From Actinomycetota bacterium (GTDB lineage Bacteria > Actinomycetota > Acidimicrobiia > Acidimicrobiales > WLNW01), in contig WLNW01000007.1 of the NCBI GenBank assembly GCA_009699605.1, forward strand, positions 1 to 44,831: 44,831 nt of DNA, read 5' to 3'. Made by a program: the position numbers and the translations under genes. Below, piece by piece: positions 28,301-38,168 of this stretch. The notes under the pieces are model-generated. The model searched no databases, was not told where the DNA came from, and saw only the letters and a list, made by a program, of their open reading frames with translations. The stretch's first letter is position 1; each line of letters opens with the position of its first letter.

Positions 28301-29786
28301 AGGCGATTTCCTGGCCGGGTCGCTGCGGATGCGGCCGTCGAGCGCGGTCGATGGCGATCCGACCACGTTCTGGTCGCCCGGCCTTGGCGATCAGGTCGGT
28401 CGATCATTCCATGTCGAGTTGCCCTTTCCGATGTCGATTGCCTCGCTCGATCTCGCGATCGTGGCCGATGGTCGCCACAGCGTGCCGACACAACTCACGC
28501 TCGACGCCGAGGATGGAACGTCGAGAGTCGTGAACCTCCCGCCGATCGAGGACGATTCAAGCCCCGAGCATGTCTGGAGGGTTACGCTCCCGATTGCGCC
28601 GGTGACGACATCGGGATTGCGAGTTCGTGTCACGGGCGTACGCGAAGTCACAACGACCGAATACTTCAGCGGCGATCGGATCGCGTTGCCGGTTGGCATC
28701 GCCGAGCTCGGTCTGCCGATCAATCGCCCACTCGCCGGACTCACGACCGAGATGCAGAATGGTCTCGGTGGAACGTGCCGCGGTGATCTGCTCTCGATCG
28801 ACGGTTCAGCCGTGGGGATACGGCTTGTTGGCCCGACCGCCACTGCTCTGGCGGGCGGTGCACTCGAGATCGTCACGTGCGATGGTGCGCCGTTGACGCT
28901 GGGGCCAGGCGCCCACGTCCTGCGAACCGCGAAAGGCCTCGACACCGGAATTGCCCTCGATCGTCTGGTGCTCGAGAGCGCGGCCACACCGAGCGCGGCC
29001 ACATCGAATGCGGTGCCGAGCGTCGAACTGCGCTCGCAATCACGGCTTCTGTACCAGGCCGACGTCCAGGGCGCGACGGGTCCGTTCTGGCTGATCCTGC
29101 ACGAGAGTCTGAGCGACGGATGGCATGCAACGATCAAGGGCGTCGACCTCGGCGCACCAACGATGATCGACGGGTACGCGAACGGATGGCTCGTCGATCC
29201 GACACGGTTCGGTTCGGACTTCCGAGTGAAGTTGCAGTGGACGCCGCAACGCGTCGTGTGGGTCGCGATTGCCGCTTCGGCGTTCGCGCTGGTGGTGTTG
29301 GTCGTCGTCGCGTTGGTGTTGTGGCGACGCGAGGCGCGCGCGACTGATGGTCGCCCACGCTGGACCGCCGACGTGCGTGGACCCACGCCGAAGGTCGAGA
29401 TTCGATCAGCTGAGGGCCGACCCGTTGGCGTACGCCGCGCGCTGCGCGACGCCGCGTTGTTCGGGGTGCTGGGTGGCGTGCTCGGCGGCGTAAGCGTGGC
29501 GGTGCCCGTCGCGCTGTTGGTGTTCATGGGCCGACGATTCTCTGCGGGCCGCATGGTGCTGCGTGTCGTTCCATGGGCGGCCTTCGTCTTCGTGAGCTTC
29601 TGGTACACGGCCAAGCAGTACCGAAACCACTACCCGCTCGGAGTCGAGTGGCCGCAGTCGTTCGCGGCGACGCACTCGATGGTGCTCATTGCAATGATGG
29701 TGTTGGTCGCCGACGCGGTGCTGTCGCGAGCGCATCCTGCGTCGCCGGCCACGTCGCGCGACCCCCTGGCCGACCCAGCCGGCTGA
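25392..29786 (+). CDS. AftD-like alpha-(1->3)-arabinofuranosyltransferase family membrane protein with discoidin-like domains
   Basis: 1464 aa overlapping the GT4 stop (ATGA). N-term LLLTAPGKIAADTKAYLYLEPGRLLSRAGWLWEQDVAAGTITHQNIGYLFPMGPWYWVFDRLG resembles AftD/DUF3367. Two carbohydrate-binding-like blocks (RRAANALDGDLRTAWEV..., SSAVDGDPTTFWSPG...). C-terminal TMs. Confidence 0.82.
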   Translation: MTDTRALRRDPPGAPSEPRHDLSLLLYAVLCYVPLLLTAPGKIAADTKAYLYLEPGRLLSRAGWLWEQDVAAGTITHQNIGYLFPMGPWYWVFDRLGSPDWVAQRLWLGTVLFVAGAGVRWLCHRLDLHGTPATVAGIVYLASPYVVPYFGRTSALLLPWAALPWLLALVVVALRTNGWRAPVLFALVFTCVSGTNASSLVFIAIGPLLWVPYAIWGLREIDVARARRVSIRLALTTIPLQLWWVAGLRIQGRYGLPILQLTESVDTVAQTSTAAEVSRGLGYWYDYGRDGLSPWTNAARGYTQSLWLIAASFAVPTVALLAACFTRWRLRGYAIAIFAVGLVAGVGTYPYHDPPLFGAVVKATTETAGGLALRNSPRSVPLIGLAYALLLAAGLRAVIEWTRANGRGRTLARGFVGGVAILAVANAQPLFTGAFVSPDLRFPEELPAYVRDAAATLDRVPHTSRVLELPGSDFAAYRWGQTQDPVIPGLLDRPWVGRELTAFGTPGSVDLVRALDRRAQEGVFEAAAVAPIARLLAAGDVLVRNDIQFERYRGPRPRTLWPALAGAGGFGPTTAYGTPFRSVADPRRPLIDEIELGTPPSVADPPPLASRVVLEPNPLVGAKSIDAATIVAGDGDGLVDLAVSGLIDPTRAVLYSATFARNDATLRTLAANGAALVVTDTNRKRAQRWGTVRENNGYTEPANSGALVADTKDARLMVFPDAGTNAYSVARYVGVADITASAYGNIVAYSPERRAANALDGDLRTAWEVGGFSDVLGERLRITLDTPVTVDHFDLAQSNGNRFITVLGVRLDGGPLRRIALDDSSHSDAGQRIDLGSSRTFSVLELSIEDANVSGLQNYLGWSTAGIREVNIVGVTMEEQVELPRDLLATLGPASRTNSLAIVLTRQRADAGEPFRADPEQLLVRSFELPTQRTFSLRGQARIETRVDGRLIDQVLGRSGTGAGFITASGGDFLAGSLRMRPSSAVDGDPTTFWSPGLGDQVGRSFHVELPFPMSIASLDLAIVADGRHSVPTQLTLDAEDGTSRVVNLPPIEDDSSPEHVWRVTLPIAPVTTSGLRVRVTGVREVTTTEYFSGDRIALPVGIAELGLPINRPLAGLTTEMQNGLGGTCRGDLLSIDGSAVGIRLVGPTATALAGGALEIVTCDGAPLTLGPGAHVLRTAKGLDTGIALDRLVLESAATPSAATSNAVPSVELRSQSRLLYQADVQGATGPFWLILHESLSDGWHATIKGVDLGAPTMIDGYANGWLVDPTRFGSDFRVKLQWTPQRVVWVAIAASAFALVVLVVVALVLWRREARATDGRPRWTADVRGPTPKVEIRSAEGRPVGVRRALRDAALFGVLGGVLGGVSVAVPVALLVFMGRRFSAGRMVLRVVPWAAFVFVSFWYTAKQYRNHYPLGVEWPQSFAATHSMVLIAMMVLVADAVLSRAHPASPATSRDPLADPAG

Positions 29787-29816
29787 GGGAGATACCGCTG
29801 GATCTACACTCTCGAC

Positions 29817-30500
29817 ATGGCTGGTCCCCCCGTTGTGCTGCTCCACGGTTTTGCCACGACGTTCGACAGCACCTGGCGTCATAACGGGTGGGTTGATCTT
29901 TTGACCGAGGTGGGCCGCGAGGTTGTCGAGATAGATCTCCTCGGGCACGGCAACGCTCCGAAACCGCATGATCCCGCGGCCTACGCAGAGCTCGAAACGC
30001 GGGTTCTCGAGGAACTTCCCGATGAGGCGGTCGACATCATCGGGTTCTCCATGGGAGCGCGTACGACGTTGGTGTGTGCGGCCCGAGCTCCCCAGCGCTT
30101 CCGCAAGATCGTCGTCGCCGGCGTCGGTGCCAATCTGTTCTCGCGCGAGCACGATCGCGGCACGCGGATACGCGACGCGGTTCTTGGCCGGGCCGATCCC
30201 GACGACCGCGAAGCGTTGTACTTCTCGAGGCTCGCCGAAGCAGAGGGTATGGATCGGCTGGCGTTGGCGGCCTGCATCTCGCGCACCGGAGGCGCGGAGT
30301 TCTCGGCGCAGTACCTTTCGCCCGTTACCCATCCGGTGCTGGTGTGTTTGGGTGATCGCGATTTTGCCGGCCCACCGGATCCTCTCGTCGATGCACTCGC
30401 AAACGCGACCTTGAAGGTGCTGCGTGGCGTCGACCACTTCGCGACTCCCAAGGACTTCGGTTTCATGGATGCAGCGTTGCGCTTCATCGACGCCGTGTGA
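29817..30500 (+). CDS. Alpha/beta hydrolase
   Basis: 227 aa: PPVVLLHGFATTFDSTW...VVEIDLLGHGNAPKP...VDIIGFSMGARTTLVCAARAP...VDHFATPK; GFSMG nucleophile elbow. Confidence 0.9.
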   Translation: MAGPPVVLLHGFATTFDSTWRHNGWVDLLTEVGREVVEIDLLGHGNAPKPHDPAAYAELETRVLEELPDEAVDIIGFSMGARTTLVCAARAPQRFRKIVVAGVGANLFSREHDRGTRIRDAVLGRADPDDREALYFSRLAEAEGMDRLALAACISRTGGAEFSAQYLSPVTHPVLVCLGDRDFAGPPDPLVDALANATLKVLRGVDHFATPKDFGFMDAALRFIDAV

Positions 30501-30642
30501 CGGGTTTCGTCACGCGTCGCAGGCGGACAATCTCTCGGTTTGGGCAGTTCGTGCACAAGCAAGCGTTCGGGGGGGGACCCCGGCGTGATCCCGCCGACAA
30601 GGGGCGGCCGACCCAGCTCAGACCGGTGATTAGGGTGGAGGG

Positions 30643-31767
30643 ATGCTGTTGACGAGCTTCGACGACTACCCGATCCATCAGATGCCGGTTCCGGTGGCCC
30701 AGACGGGGACCTCCGACCGCAATCACTACGACCGCTACTTCTTCAACGGGTATCTACCCGAGGGTGAGGTGTTCTTCGGTGGCGCTATGGGGATCTATCC
30801 GAATCGGCAGGTGATCGATGCGGCGTTCAGCATCGTGTACCAGGGCCGACAGAAGAACCTGCACGTGTCGGGGCGAGCGCCCCTCGATCGCGCTATCACC
30901 GAGGTCGGTCCGATTCGCGTCGAGATCATCGAACCGATGAAGCGCATCCGCATGATCGTGCAGGGCGGCGAGCACGGCATCGAGGCCGATGTCACGTTCG
31001 ACGTGCGCTCGGTGGCCATTGCCGAGGAGCGCCAGACGCGCAACAGCGGCGCGATCCAGCTCATGGACGTCACGCGGTTCACCCAGAACGGCACCTGGGA
31101 AGGATGGGTGGCCATCGACGGCACGCGCATCGAGATAGATCCGCGGGTCGCGCGGGGTACCCGCGATCGCTCGTGGGGCATACGCGGCGTGGGCGAACCT
31201 CAGGGCGGCGTGCCGAACACGCGCATGCCGCAGATCTTCTGGCTGTGGGGCCCGTGCAACTTCGACGACGAGTGCACCTATATAGCGATCTTCGATGACG
31301 CGGAGGGCACGCGCTTCTATCAGCACTCGCTTGTCGCTCCTGTGCGAACGCATCGTGATGATCCGCACATCGATCACGGCGGCATCGCACAGAAGTTCCG
31401 CGACACCCCGTTCTCGATCGACTATCAGTCGGGCACGCGACGTGCCCGTACCGCGCGCATGGAGCTTCACCCCTACGGGACGGGCGCAGTGCGCGAACTC
31501 ACCTTCGAGACGCTCTACACGTTCCAGATGTGCGGCATCAGCTACTCACACCCCGAGTGGGCCCACGGCACGTGGAAAGGTGAGCTCGCGGTCGGCGTCG
31601 ACGAGTGGAACCTGGCCGATGTCGACACCCTCGCGCCGCACAACCTGCACATCCAGAACTTCTGTCGCGTGTCGCTCGATGGCAAGCCCGGTTGGGGCGT
31701 GCTCGAGCAGATCGCGATCGGTCCGCATCACCCGACCGGGCTCACGGGCGCGCTCGACCCTGCGTGA
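30643..31767 (+). CDS. Conserved hypothetical protein (beta-rich, hydratase/lipocalin-like suspected)
   Basis: 374 aa continuous ORF with RBS (ggtggaggg): MLLTSFDDYPIHQMPVPVAQTGTSDRNHYDRYFFNGYLPEGEVFFGGAMGIYPNRQVIDAAFSIVYQGRQKNLHVSGRAP. No family confidently assigned. Confidence 0.8.
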   Translation: MLLTSFDDYPIHQMPVPVAQTGTSDRNHYDRYFFNGYLPEGEVFFGGAMGIYPNRQVIDAAFSIVYQGRQKNLHVSGRAPLDRAITEVGPIRVEIIEPMKRIRMIVQGGEHGIEADVTFDVRSVAIAEERQTRNSGAIQLMDVTRFTQNGTWEGWVAIDGTRIEIDPRVARGTRDRSWGIRGVGEPQGGVPNTRMPQIFWLWGPCNFDDECTYIAIFDDAEGTRFYQHSLVAPVRTHRDDPHIDHGGIAQKFRDTPFSIDYQSGTRRARTARMELHPYGTGAVRELTFETLYTFQMCGISYSHPEWAHGTWKGELAVGVDEWNLADVDTLAPHNLHIQNFCRVSLDGKPGWGVLEQIAIGPHHPTGLTGALDPA

Positions 31768-31867
31768 CAACGCTGAAGCAGCGTCGAGTCATGACCTGTG
31801 CACGAGCACTGCGGCTGGCTCCGGGCGCACCAATCTGCTCGGGCCCGAACCAGAGGTCTGCGCCCGA

Positions 31868-33331
31868 TTACCTCAGCTGCTCCGTGGTGGGCGTGATCGG
31901 GGCGGGGAGTTGCGTCGAGCCCATGAGCCAGGCGTCGGCCGCGGCTGCGGCCGAGCGACCTTCGGCGATGGCCCAGACGATCAGCGACTGACCGCGACCC
32001 ATATCGCCGGCGACGAAGACCCCATCAACGTTGGTGGCGAAGTGGTCGTCGCGGGCGACGTTGCCGCGGACAGTCAGATCGACGCCGAGGCCGTTGAACA
32101 GTGCACTGCGCTCGGGGCCCACGAAGCCCATGGCCAAGAACACGTAGTCGGCGGGGAGCTCGACGTCGGAGTCGGCGACCTTGTCGAAGCTCATGCGACC
32201 GTCGGCGAACGTCTGCTCGACGCGATGGGCCCGCAGCGCGGTGAGGCGCCCGTCTGCGTCGCCGAGGAAGCACTCGGTGTTGATGGCGTATTCGCGCTCA
32301 CCGCCCTCTTCGTGGGCCGAGGCAATGCGGTAGAGCATCGGGTACGTGGGCCACGGCATCGACGCCGAGCGCTCCTCGGGCGGCTTCGGCATGATCTCGA
32401 ACGACGTTACCGAGGCTGCACCTTGGCGGTGCGCGGTGCCGATGCAGTCGGCGCCGGTGTCACCGCCACCGATGACGATCACGTGCTTGCCCCGCACATC
32501 GATCGGCGAGACGTCCATGTCGCCGTGCTGTACGCGATTCGAAAGGGGCAGGTACTCCATGGCCTGGTACACGCCCTGCAGATCGCGTCCCTCGATCGGG
32601 AGGTCGCGCCACTGCGTGGCCCCACCGGCAAGCACGATCGCGTGGAAGTCACGCCGTAGGTCGTCGGCGGTGATGTCGACCCCGACGTTGACGCCGGTGC
32701 GGAAGATGGTTCCCTCGGCGCGCATCTGCTCGAGTCGGCGGTCAATGACGCGCTTTTCCATCTTGAACTCGGGGATGCCATAGCGGAGCAGGCCACCGAT
32801 GCGATCGGCGCGCTCGAACAGCGTGACTTCGTGGCCGGCGCGGGTGAGCTGTTGCGCCGCTGCGAGCCCGGCCGGCCCGGAGCCGACGACCGCAACGCGC
32901 TTGCCGGTTGTCTCGCGGGCGAGGATCGGCGTGACCCACCCTTCGTTGAACGCGCGCTCGATGATCTCGACTTCGACCTGCTTGATCGCAACAGGATCTT
33001 CGTTGATCCCGAGGACACAGGCGGCTTCACACGGCGCCGGGCAGAGCCGGCCCGTGAACTCGGGGAAGTTGTTGGTCGCGTGGAGCCGTTCGATCGCGTC
33101 GCGCCAGTGACCCCGGTACACGAGGTCGTTCCAGTCGGGGATGATGTTGCCGAGCGGGCAGCCGTTGTTGCAGAACGGGATGCCGCAGTCCATGCAGCGG
33201 CTGGCCTGCTGGACGAGCTTCTCGGTCGCGAAGGGCTCGTAGACCTCTTTCCAGTCGCGTAGCCGCACCGGAACCGGCCGGCGGGTCGGCGTCTCGCGTG
33301 GATGGTTGAGGAAACCTCGGGGATCTGCCAT
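31868..33331 (-). CDS. gltD: Glutamate synthase small subunit
   Basis: MADPRGFLNHPRETPTRRPVPVRLRDWKEVYEPF...ASRCMDCGIPFCNNGCPLGNIIPDWNDLVYRGHW...VAVVGSGPAGLAAAQQLTRAGHEVTLFERADRIGGLLRYGIPEFKMEK. Confidence 0.97.
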   Translation of the reverse strand: MADPRGFLNHPRETPTRRPVPVRLRDWKEVYEPFATEKLVQQASRCMDCGIPFCNNGCPLGNIIPDWNDLVYRGHWRDAIERLHATNNFPEFTGRLCPAPCEAACVLGINEDPVAIKQVEVEIIERAFNEGWVTPILARETTGKRVAVVGSGPAGLAAAQQLTRAGHEVTLFERADRIGGLLRYGIPEFKMEKRVIDRRLEQMRAEGTIFRTGVNVGVDITADDLRRDFHAIVLAGGATQWRDLPIEGRDLQGVYQAMEYLPLSNRVQHGDMDVSPIDVRGKHVIVIGGGDTGADCIGTAHRQGAASVTSFEIMPKPPEERSASMPWPTYPMLYRIASAHEEGGEREYAINTECFLGDADGRLTALRAHRVEQTFADGRMSFDKVADSDVELPADYVFLAMGFVGPERSALFNGLGVDLTVRGNVARDDHFATNVDGVFVAGDMGRGQSLIVWAIAEGRSAAAAADAWLMGSTQLPAPITPTTEQLR

Positions 33332-33345
33332 GGTCGAGTCCTGTC

Positions 33346-36300
33346 TCAGCCGTGCGCCGCGGCCATGATGGCCTCGATCTCGTCGGCCCCGATCGCACGC
33401 GCGTTGCGGGCGGCTTCGAGGACCCGCTTGTAGTCCTGGGGCATCACCTTGACGAACCGTTCGCTGTCGTGGGCCCACCGGGCCAGGATCCGTGTACCGA
33501 CTGTGGATCCGGTCTCGGCGACGTGGCGGGCAATGTACTCGTGCACCCATTCGAGGTCGTCGGCATCGAGCGCTTCGAGGTCGACCATTTCGGGGTTCAC
33601 GCGCAGGTGGAAGCGGGCATCTTCATCGAAGACGTAGGCCACGCCACCCGACATGCCGGCGCCGAAGTTGCGGCCGGTGGGGCCGAGCACGATGGCCCGA
33701 CCGCCCGTCATGTACTCGCATCCGTGATCGCCGACGCCCTCGACCACCGCGATCGCGCCTGAGTTGCGCACGCAGAAGCGCTCGCCGACCAAGCCTCGGA
33801 TGTACGCCTCACCGCTGGTGGCGCCGTAGAGGATGACGTTGCCTGCGATGATGTTGTCCTCGGCGATAAAGGACGCATCGAGCGGCGGGCGCAGGGTGAG
33901 GCGGCCGCCTGACAGACCCTTGGCGAAGTAGTCGTTCGCGTCACCCTGCAGGCGCATCGTGATGCCCCTCGGCAAGAAGGCGCCGAAGCTGTTGCCGGCC
34001 GAGCCGGTGAAGGCGATCTGGATGGTGTCATCGGCGAGTCCGTTGCCACCCCAGCGTCGGGTGAGGGTGCTGCCGAGCATCGTGCCGACGGTGCGGTTGA
34101 CATTGCGGATGGGAAGCTCGATCGACACGGGTGTGCCATCGGCGAGCGCGTCGGCCGCCAACTCGATGAGCGTGTTGTCGAGGGCACGTTCGAGACCATG
34201 GTCTTGGCTGCGGACGCACTTGGACGCCTGACCGACCCACGGTGAATCGGGGAGGTGCAGGATCGGCGATAGGTCGAGCCCTGCAGCCTTCCAATGGCCG
34301 ATCGCGTCGGTGGTGTCGAGCAGGTCGACTCGTCCGATCGCTTCGTCGAGCGACCGCAGACCGAGCGAGGCGAGGTGCTCGCGCACCTCCTGCGCGATGT
34401 ATTCCATGAAGTTGACGACGAACTCGGGCTTGCCGCTGAAGCGCTTGCGGAGCTCCGGGTTCTGGGTGGCCACGCCCACCGGGCAGGTGTCGAGGTGGCA
34501 GACGCGCATCATGATGCAGCCGGACACCACCAAGGGAGCGCTCGCGAATCCGTACTCCTCGGCCCCGAGGAGCGCGGCGATCATCACGTCGCGTCCGGTC
34601 TTGAGCTGCCCATCGGCCTGCACCACGATGCGGTCGCGCAGACCGTTGAGGAGCAGCGTCTGCTGGGTTTCGGCCAGGCCGAGCTCCCACGGGGTGCCGG
34701 CGTGCTTGATGGAGGTGAGCGGCGAGGCCCCGGTGCCGCCGTCGTAGCCTGAGATGAGCACCACGTCGGCGTGGGCCTTCGACACGCCGGCCGCGACCGT
34801 GCCGACACCAACCTCGGCTACGAGCTTGACGTGCACGCGGGCCTGCGGGTTCGCGTTCTTGAGATCGTGGATCAACTGCGCGAGATCCTCGATGGAGTAG
34901 ATGTCGTGATGCGGCGGCGGTGAGATGAGGCCGACGCCCGCGGTGGAGTGCCGTGTGGCGGCGATCCACGGGTACACCTTCTTGCCCGGGAGCTGGCCAC
35001 CCTCGCCGGGTTTTGCACCCTGGGCCATCTTGATCTGCAGATCGTCGGCGTTGACGAGGTATTCGCTCGTGACCCCGAAGCGCCCCGACGCCACCTGCTT
35101 GACCGCCGAACGCCGGAGGTCGCCGTTGGGATCGCGCACAAATCGATCTGCGTCCTCGCCGCCCTCACCGGTATTGGATTTGCCGCCGATGCGGTTCATG
35201 GCGATGGCCAGGGTCTCGTGCGCCTCCTTCGAGATCGATCCGTAGCTCATGGCGCCGGTCGAGAACCGCGTCACGATCGACGCGACCGACTCGACCTCTT
35301 CGATCGGGACCGGGGTGACGGCCTCGTCGCGGAAGCGGAACAGGCCGCGGAGCGTGGCCAAGTTCTTCGACTGATCGTCGACGTTGCGCGTGTACTCCTT
35401 GAAGACGTCATAGCGCCCCGACCGCGTGGCGTGCTGCAGCTTGTAGACCGTCTCGGGGTTGAAGAGGTGGTATTCCCCTTCGCGCCGCCACTGGTATTCG
35501 CCGCCGTACTCGAGATCGCGATCGGCACGCTCGGAGGGGTTCGCCGCGTGGGCAAGCTCGTGGCGGGCGGCGACGCTCTGGGCCAACACCTCGAGACCCA
35601 CGCCGCTGATGCGGCTGACTGCGCCGGTGAAGTACTCGTCGACGACCTCGCGGCTGACGCCGAGCGCCTCGAAGATCTGCGCGCCCGTGTACGACTGCAC
35701 GGTGGAGATGCCCATCTTGGACATGACCTTCAAGATGCCGGTGGTCGCTGCCTTGATGTACTGCGCATGCGCCTTGAGCTTGTCCATGGCGGGCGTGAAC
35801 CCGTTGAGCCCGTGATCGATCAGCTGGTCGATCGACGCGAACGCGAGATACGGGTTCACGGCCGCGGCGCCGAACCCGACGAGCAGGCACAGGTGGTGGA
35901 CCTCGCGAGCCTCGCCGGTCTCGACGACGAGTCCGATTCGAGTGCGGGTTTTCTCGCGAATGAGGTGGTGGTGCACGCCGGCCGTGGCGAGCAGCATCGG
36001 GATCGGCGCGAGCGCAGCGGTGGTGCCGCGGTCGGAGAGCACGAGGAAGGTCGCGCCTCCGGCGATGGCCCTCGAGGCCTGCTCGCGGACGTCTTCGAGG
36101 GCGAGGCGAAGACCCTCGCCACCATCGGCCACCGGGTACAGGCACGAGATGACGACCGTCTTGAAGTCGCTGAGGCCACCGGGACCGTCGATACCGATCA
36201 GCTTGGCCAGCGCGGCGTCGTCGATGATCGGCGACCGTAGGAAGACCTGGCGGCAGGAGTCGGGGCCCGGTGCGAACAGGTTGCCTTCGGGGCCGAGCGA

Positions 36301-37980
36301 CCCGCCGACGGCAGTGACGAGCTCCTCGCGGATCGCGTCGAGCGGAGGGTTCGTGACCTGGGCGAACAGCTGTTGGAAGTAGTCGTAGAGCAGCCGCGGG
36401 CGCTTCGACAACACGGCGATGGGTGTGTCAGTGCCCATGGAACCGAGCGCCTCTTTGCCGCCGATTGCCATGGGTGCGAGCAGGATCTTGAGCTCTTCGT
36501 GGGTGTAGCCGAAAGTCTGCTGGAGCTGTGTGGTCTGACCCTCATCGCGTCGGGCCATCTCGCGGGGGGGAAGGTCGTCGAGCTCGACCAAGGACTGGTC
36601 GAGCCACTCCTGGTAGGGCCGGGCGAAGCAGAGCTCTTCTTTGATCTCGTCGTCGCGGACGATGCGTCCCTTCGACGTGTCGATGAGGAACATCTTGCCC
36701 GGCTGCAGCCGGCCCTTCTCGACGATGCTCGACGCCGGCACATCGACCACGCCGACCTCGGAGGCCATGACGACGAGACCGTCGTCGGTGACCCAGTAGC
36801 GCGACGGGCGGAGACCGTTGCGGTCGAGAACGGCTCCGATGACCGTGCCATCGGTGAACGCGATCGACGCGGGACCGTCCCATGGCTCCATGAGCGACGC
36901 GTGGAACTGGTAGAACGCGCGGCGCTCGGGCGAGATGAGATCGTCGTTCTCCCAGGGTTGCGGGATCATCATGAGCACGGCCTCGGGCAGCGAGTAACCG
37001 CCCATGTGCAAGAGCTCGAGCGCTTCGTCGAAGCTCATGGTGTCGCTGCCGCCCGGCGTGCAGATCGGGAACAGTCGCGACAGGTCACCGGGGATGAGGT
37101 CGGTCTTGAGGAGCGACTCGCGTGCCGCCATCCAGTTGCGGTTGCCCTGCACGGTGTTGATTTCGCCGTTGTGCGCGACGTAGCGGTACGGGTGCGCGAG
37201 CGGCCACGACGGGAACGTATTGGTGGAGAAGCGGCTGTGCACCAGCGCCATGGCCGATTCGACCCGCTCATCGGCGAGGTCGGGGAAGAACGGCGCGAGT
37301 TGCATCGTGGTCAACATGCCCTTGTACACGAACGTGCGACAGGACAGGCTGGGGAAGTAGACGCCGTCGTGCGCGGCCGACATGCCGCCCATGGCCTCGT
37401 TGAGTTCGTCGCCGCCCGCCGGCAGGTGGATCTCGTGCTCGAAACGCTTGCGCAGCATGTAGGTGGCGCGGTCGAGCGCGATGCCTGAGAGGTTCTTGCC
37501 GCTGACGAACAGCTGGGCGAAGTTCGGCATGGTGCGCACGGAGCCGACACCCAGGATGGACGGGTCGGTGGGCACGTCACGCCACCCGAGCACCTCGAGG
37601 CCTTCGTCGGCCACGATCTTCTGGATGGTCGCGACGGCCAGGCGTGCGGTTTCGTGATCCTGGGGCAAAAACGCGATGCCGGTGGCGTAGTGGCCTGCGG
37701 GAGGCAACTCGAACTCGACGACGTCGCGGAAATAGCGGTCGGGCAACTGGATCAGAATGCCCGCACCGTCGCCGGTGGCCTCGTCGGCGCCGGCCGCGCC
37801 GCGGTGGTCGAGGTTGCAGAGGGCGCCGACACCGAGTTGCACGATCCGATGGCTTTTGCGGCCCTGGAGATCGACCACGAAACTGACGCCGCAGGCGTCG
37901 TGCTCGAAGCGCGGGTCGTAGAGCCCCTGCGCAACGGGCGACGAGACGAACGGCACCGGGTTCGGGGTTACTCGTTGCAT
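33346..37980 (-). CDS. gltB: Glutamate synthase large subunit
   Basis: 1544 aa: [23 protein letters not shown]...[37 protein letters not shown]...[37 protein letters not shown]...[26 protein letters not shown]. Confidence 0.98.
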   Translation of the reverse strand: MQRVTPNPVPFVSSPVAQGLYDPRFEHDACGVSFVVDLQGRKSHRIVQLGVGALCNLDHRGAAGADEATGDGAGILIQLPDRYFRDVVEFELPPAGHYATGIAFLPQDHETARLAVATIQKIVADEGLEVLGWRDVPTDPSILGVGSVRTMPNFAQLFVSGKNLSGIALDRATYMLRKRFEHEIHLPAGGDELNEAMGGMSAAHDGVYFPSLSCRTFVYKGMLTTMQLAPFFPDLADERVESAMALVHSRFSTNTFPSWPLAHPYRYVAHNGEINTVQGNRNWMAARESLLKTDLIPGDLSRLFPICTPGGSDTMSFDEALELLHMGGYSLPEAVLMMIPQPWENDDLISPERRAFYQFHASLMEPWDGPASIAFTDGTVIGAVLDRNGLRPSRYWVTDDGLVVMASEVGVVDVPASSIVEKGRLQPGKMFLIDTSKGRIVRDDEIKEELCFARPYQEWLDQSLVELDDLPPREMARRDEGQTTQLQQTFGYTHEELKILLAPMAIGGKEALGSMGTDTPIAVLSKRPRLLYDYFQQLFAQVTNPPLDAIREELVTAVGGSLGPEGNLFAPGPDSCRQVFLRSPIIDDAALAKLIGIDGPGGLSDFKTVVISCLYPVADGGEGLRLALEDVREQASRAIAGGATFLVLSDRGTTAALAPIPMLLATAGVHHHLIREKTRTRIGLVVETGEAREVHHLCLLVGFGAAAVNPYLAFASIDQLIDHGLNGFTPAMDKLKAHAQYIKAATTGILKVMSKMGISTVQSYTGAQIFEALGVSREVVDEYFTGAVSRISGVGLEVLAQSVAARHELAHAANPSERADRDLEYGGEYQWRREGEYHLFNPETVYKLQHATRSGRYDVFKEYTRNVDDQSKNLATLRGLFRFRDEAVTPVPIEEVESVASIVTRFSTGAMSYGSISKEAHETLAIAMNRIGGKSNTGEGGEDADRFVRDPNGDLRRSAVKQVASGRFGVTSEYLVNADDLQIKMAQGAKPGEGGQLPGKKVYPWIAATRHSTAGVGLISPPPHHDIYSIEDLAQLIHDLKNANPQARVHVKLVAEVGVGTVAAGVSKAHADVVLISGYDGGTGASPLTSIKHAGTPWELGLAETQQTLLLNGLRDRIVVQADGQLKTGRDVMIAALLGAEEYGFASAPLVVSGCIMMRVCHLDTCPVGVATQNPELRKRFSGKPEFVVNFMEYIAQEVREHLASLGLRSLDEAIGRVDLLDTTDAIGHWKAAGLDLSPILHLPDSPWVGQASKCVRSQDHGLERALDNTLIELAADALADGTPVSIELPIRNVNRTVGTMLGSTLTRRWGGNGLADDTIQIAFTGSAGNSFGAFLPRGITMRLQGDANDYFAKGLSGGRLTLRPPLDASFIAEDNIIAGNVILYGATSGEAYIRGLVGERFCVRNSGAIAVVEGVGDHGCEYMTGGRAIVLGPTGRNFGAGMSGGVAYVFDEDARFHLRVNPEMVDLEALDADDLEWVHEYIARHVAETGSTVGTRILARWAHDSERFVKVMPQDYKRVLEAARNARAIGADEIEAIMAAAHG

Positions 37981-38168
37981 CGAAGGCCTTCCTCGGGTTC
38001 CTCTGTCAGACAGACGTGGGTGAGACGTTGACTGGCTCGAGGGACGACGCTGGCCCTACCTGCCGAGTAAGGAATGTTATCGGGAGGGAAGGGCGTCCGA
38101 CTACTCGATAACGGTCACCAGCGCGCGAGAACCACAAGCCAAGCCCGTCCGCGAGGCAAGATATCCGC

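Noticed and set aside
28976-29005. 15-bp tandem duplication (gagcgcggccacacc/gagcgcggccacatc)
   Set aside because: In-frame and inside the AftD-like ORF (SAATPSAATS), best explained as a local linker duplication rather than a separate element.
28391-29614. 407-aa minus-strand ORF
   Set aside because: Ser/Thr/Arg-rich antisense shadow of the AftD-like gene.
30570-30582. G-run followed by C-run (ggggggacccc)
   Set aside because: Short, no U-tract; too weak to call a terminator or functional G-rich structure.
34948-36240. 430-aa plus-strand ORF
   Set aside because: Antisense to gltB, which is unmistakable.
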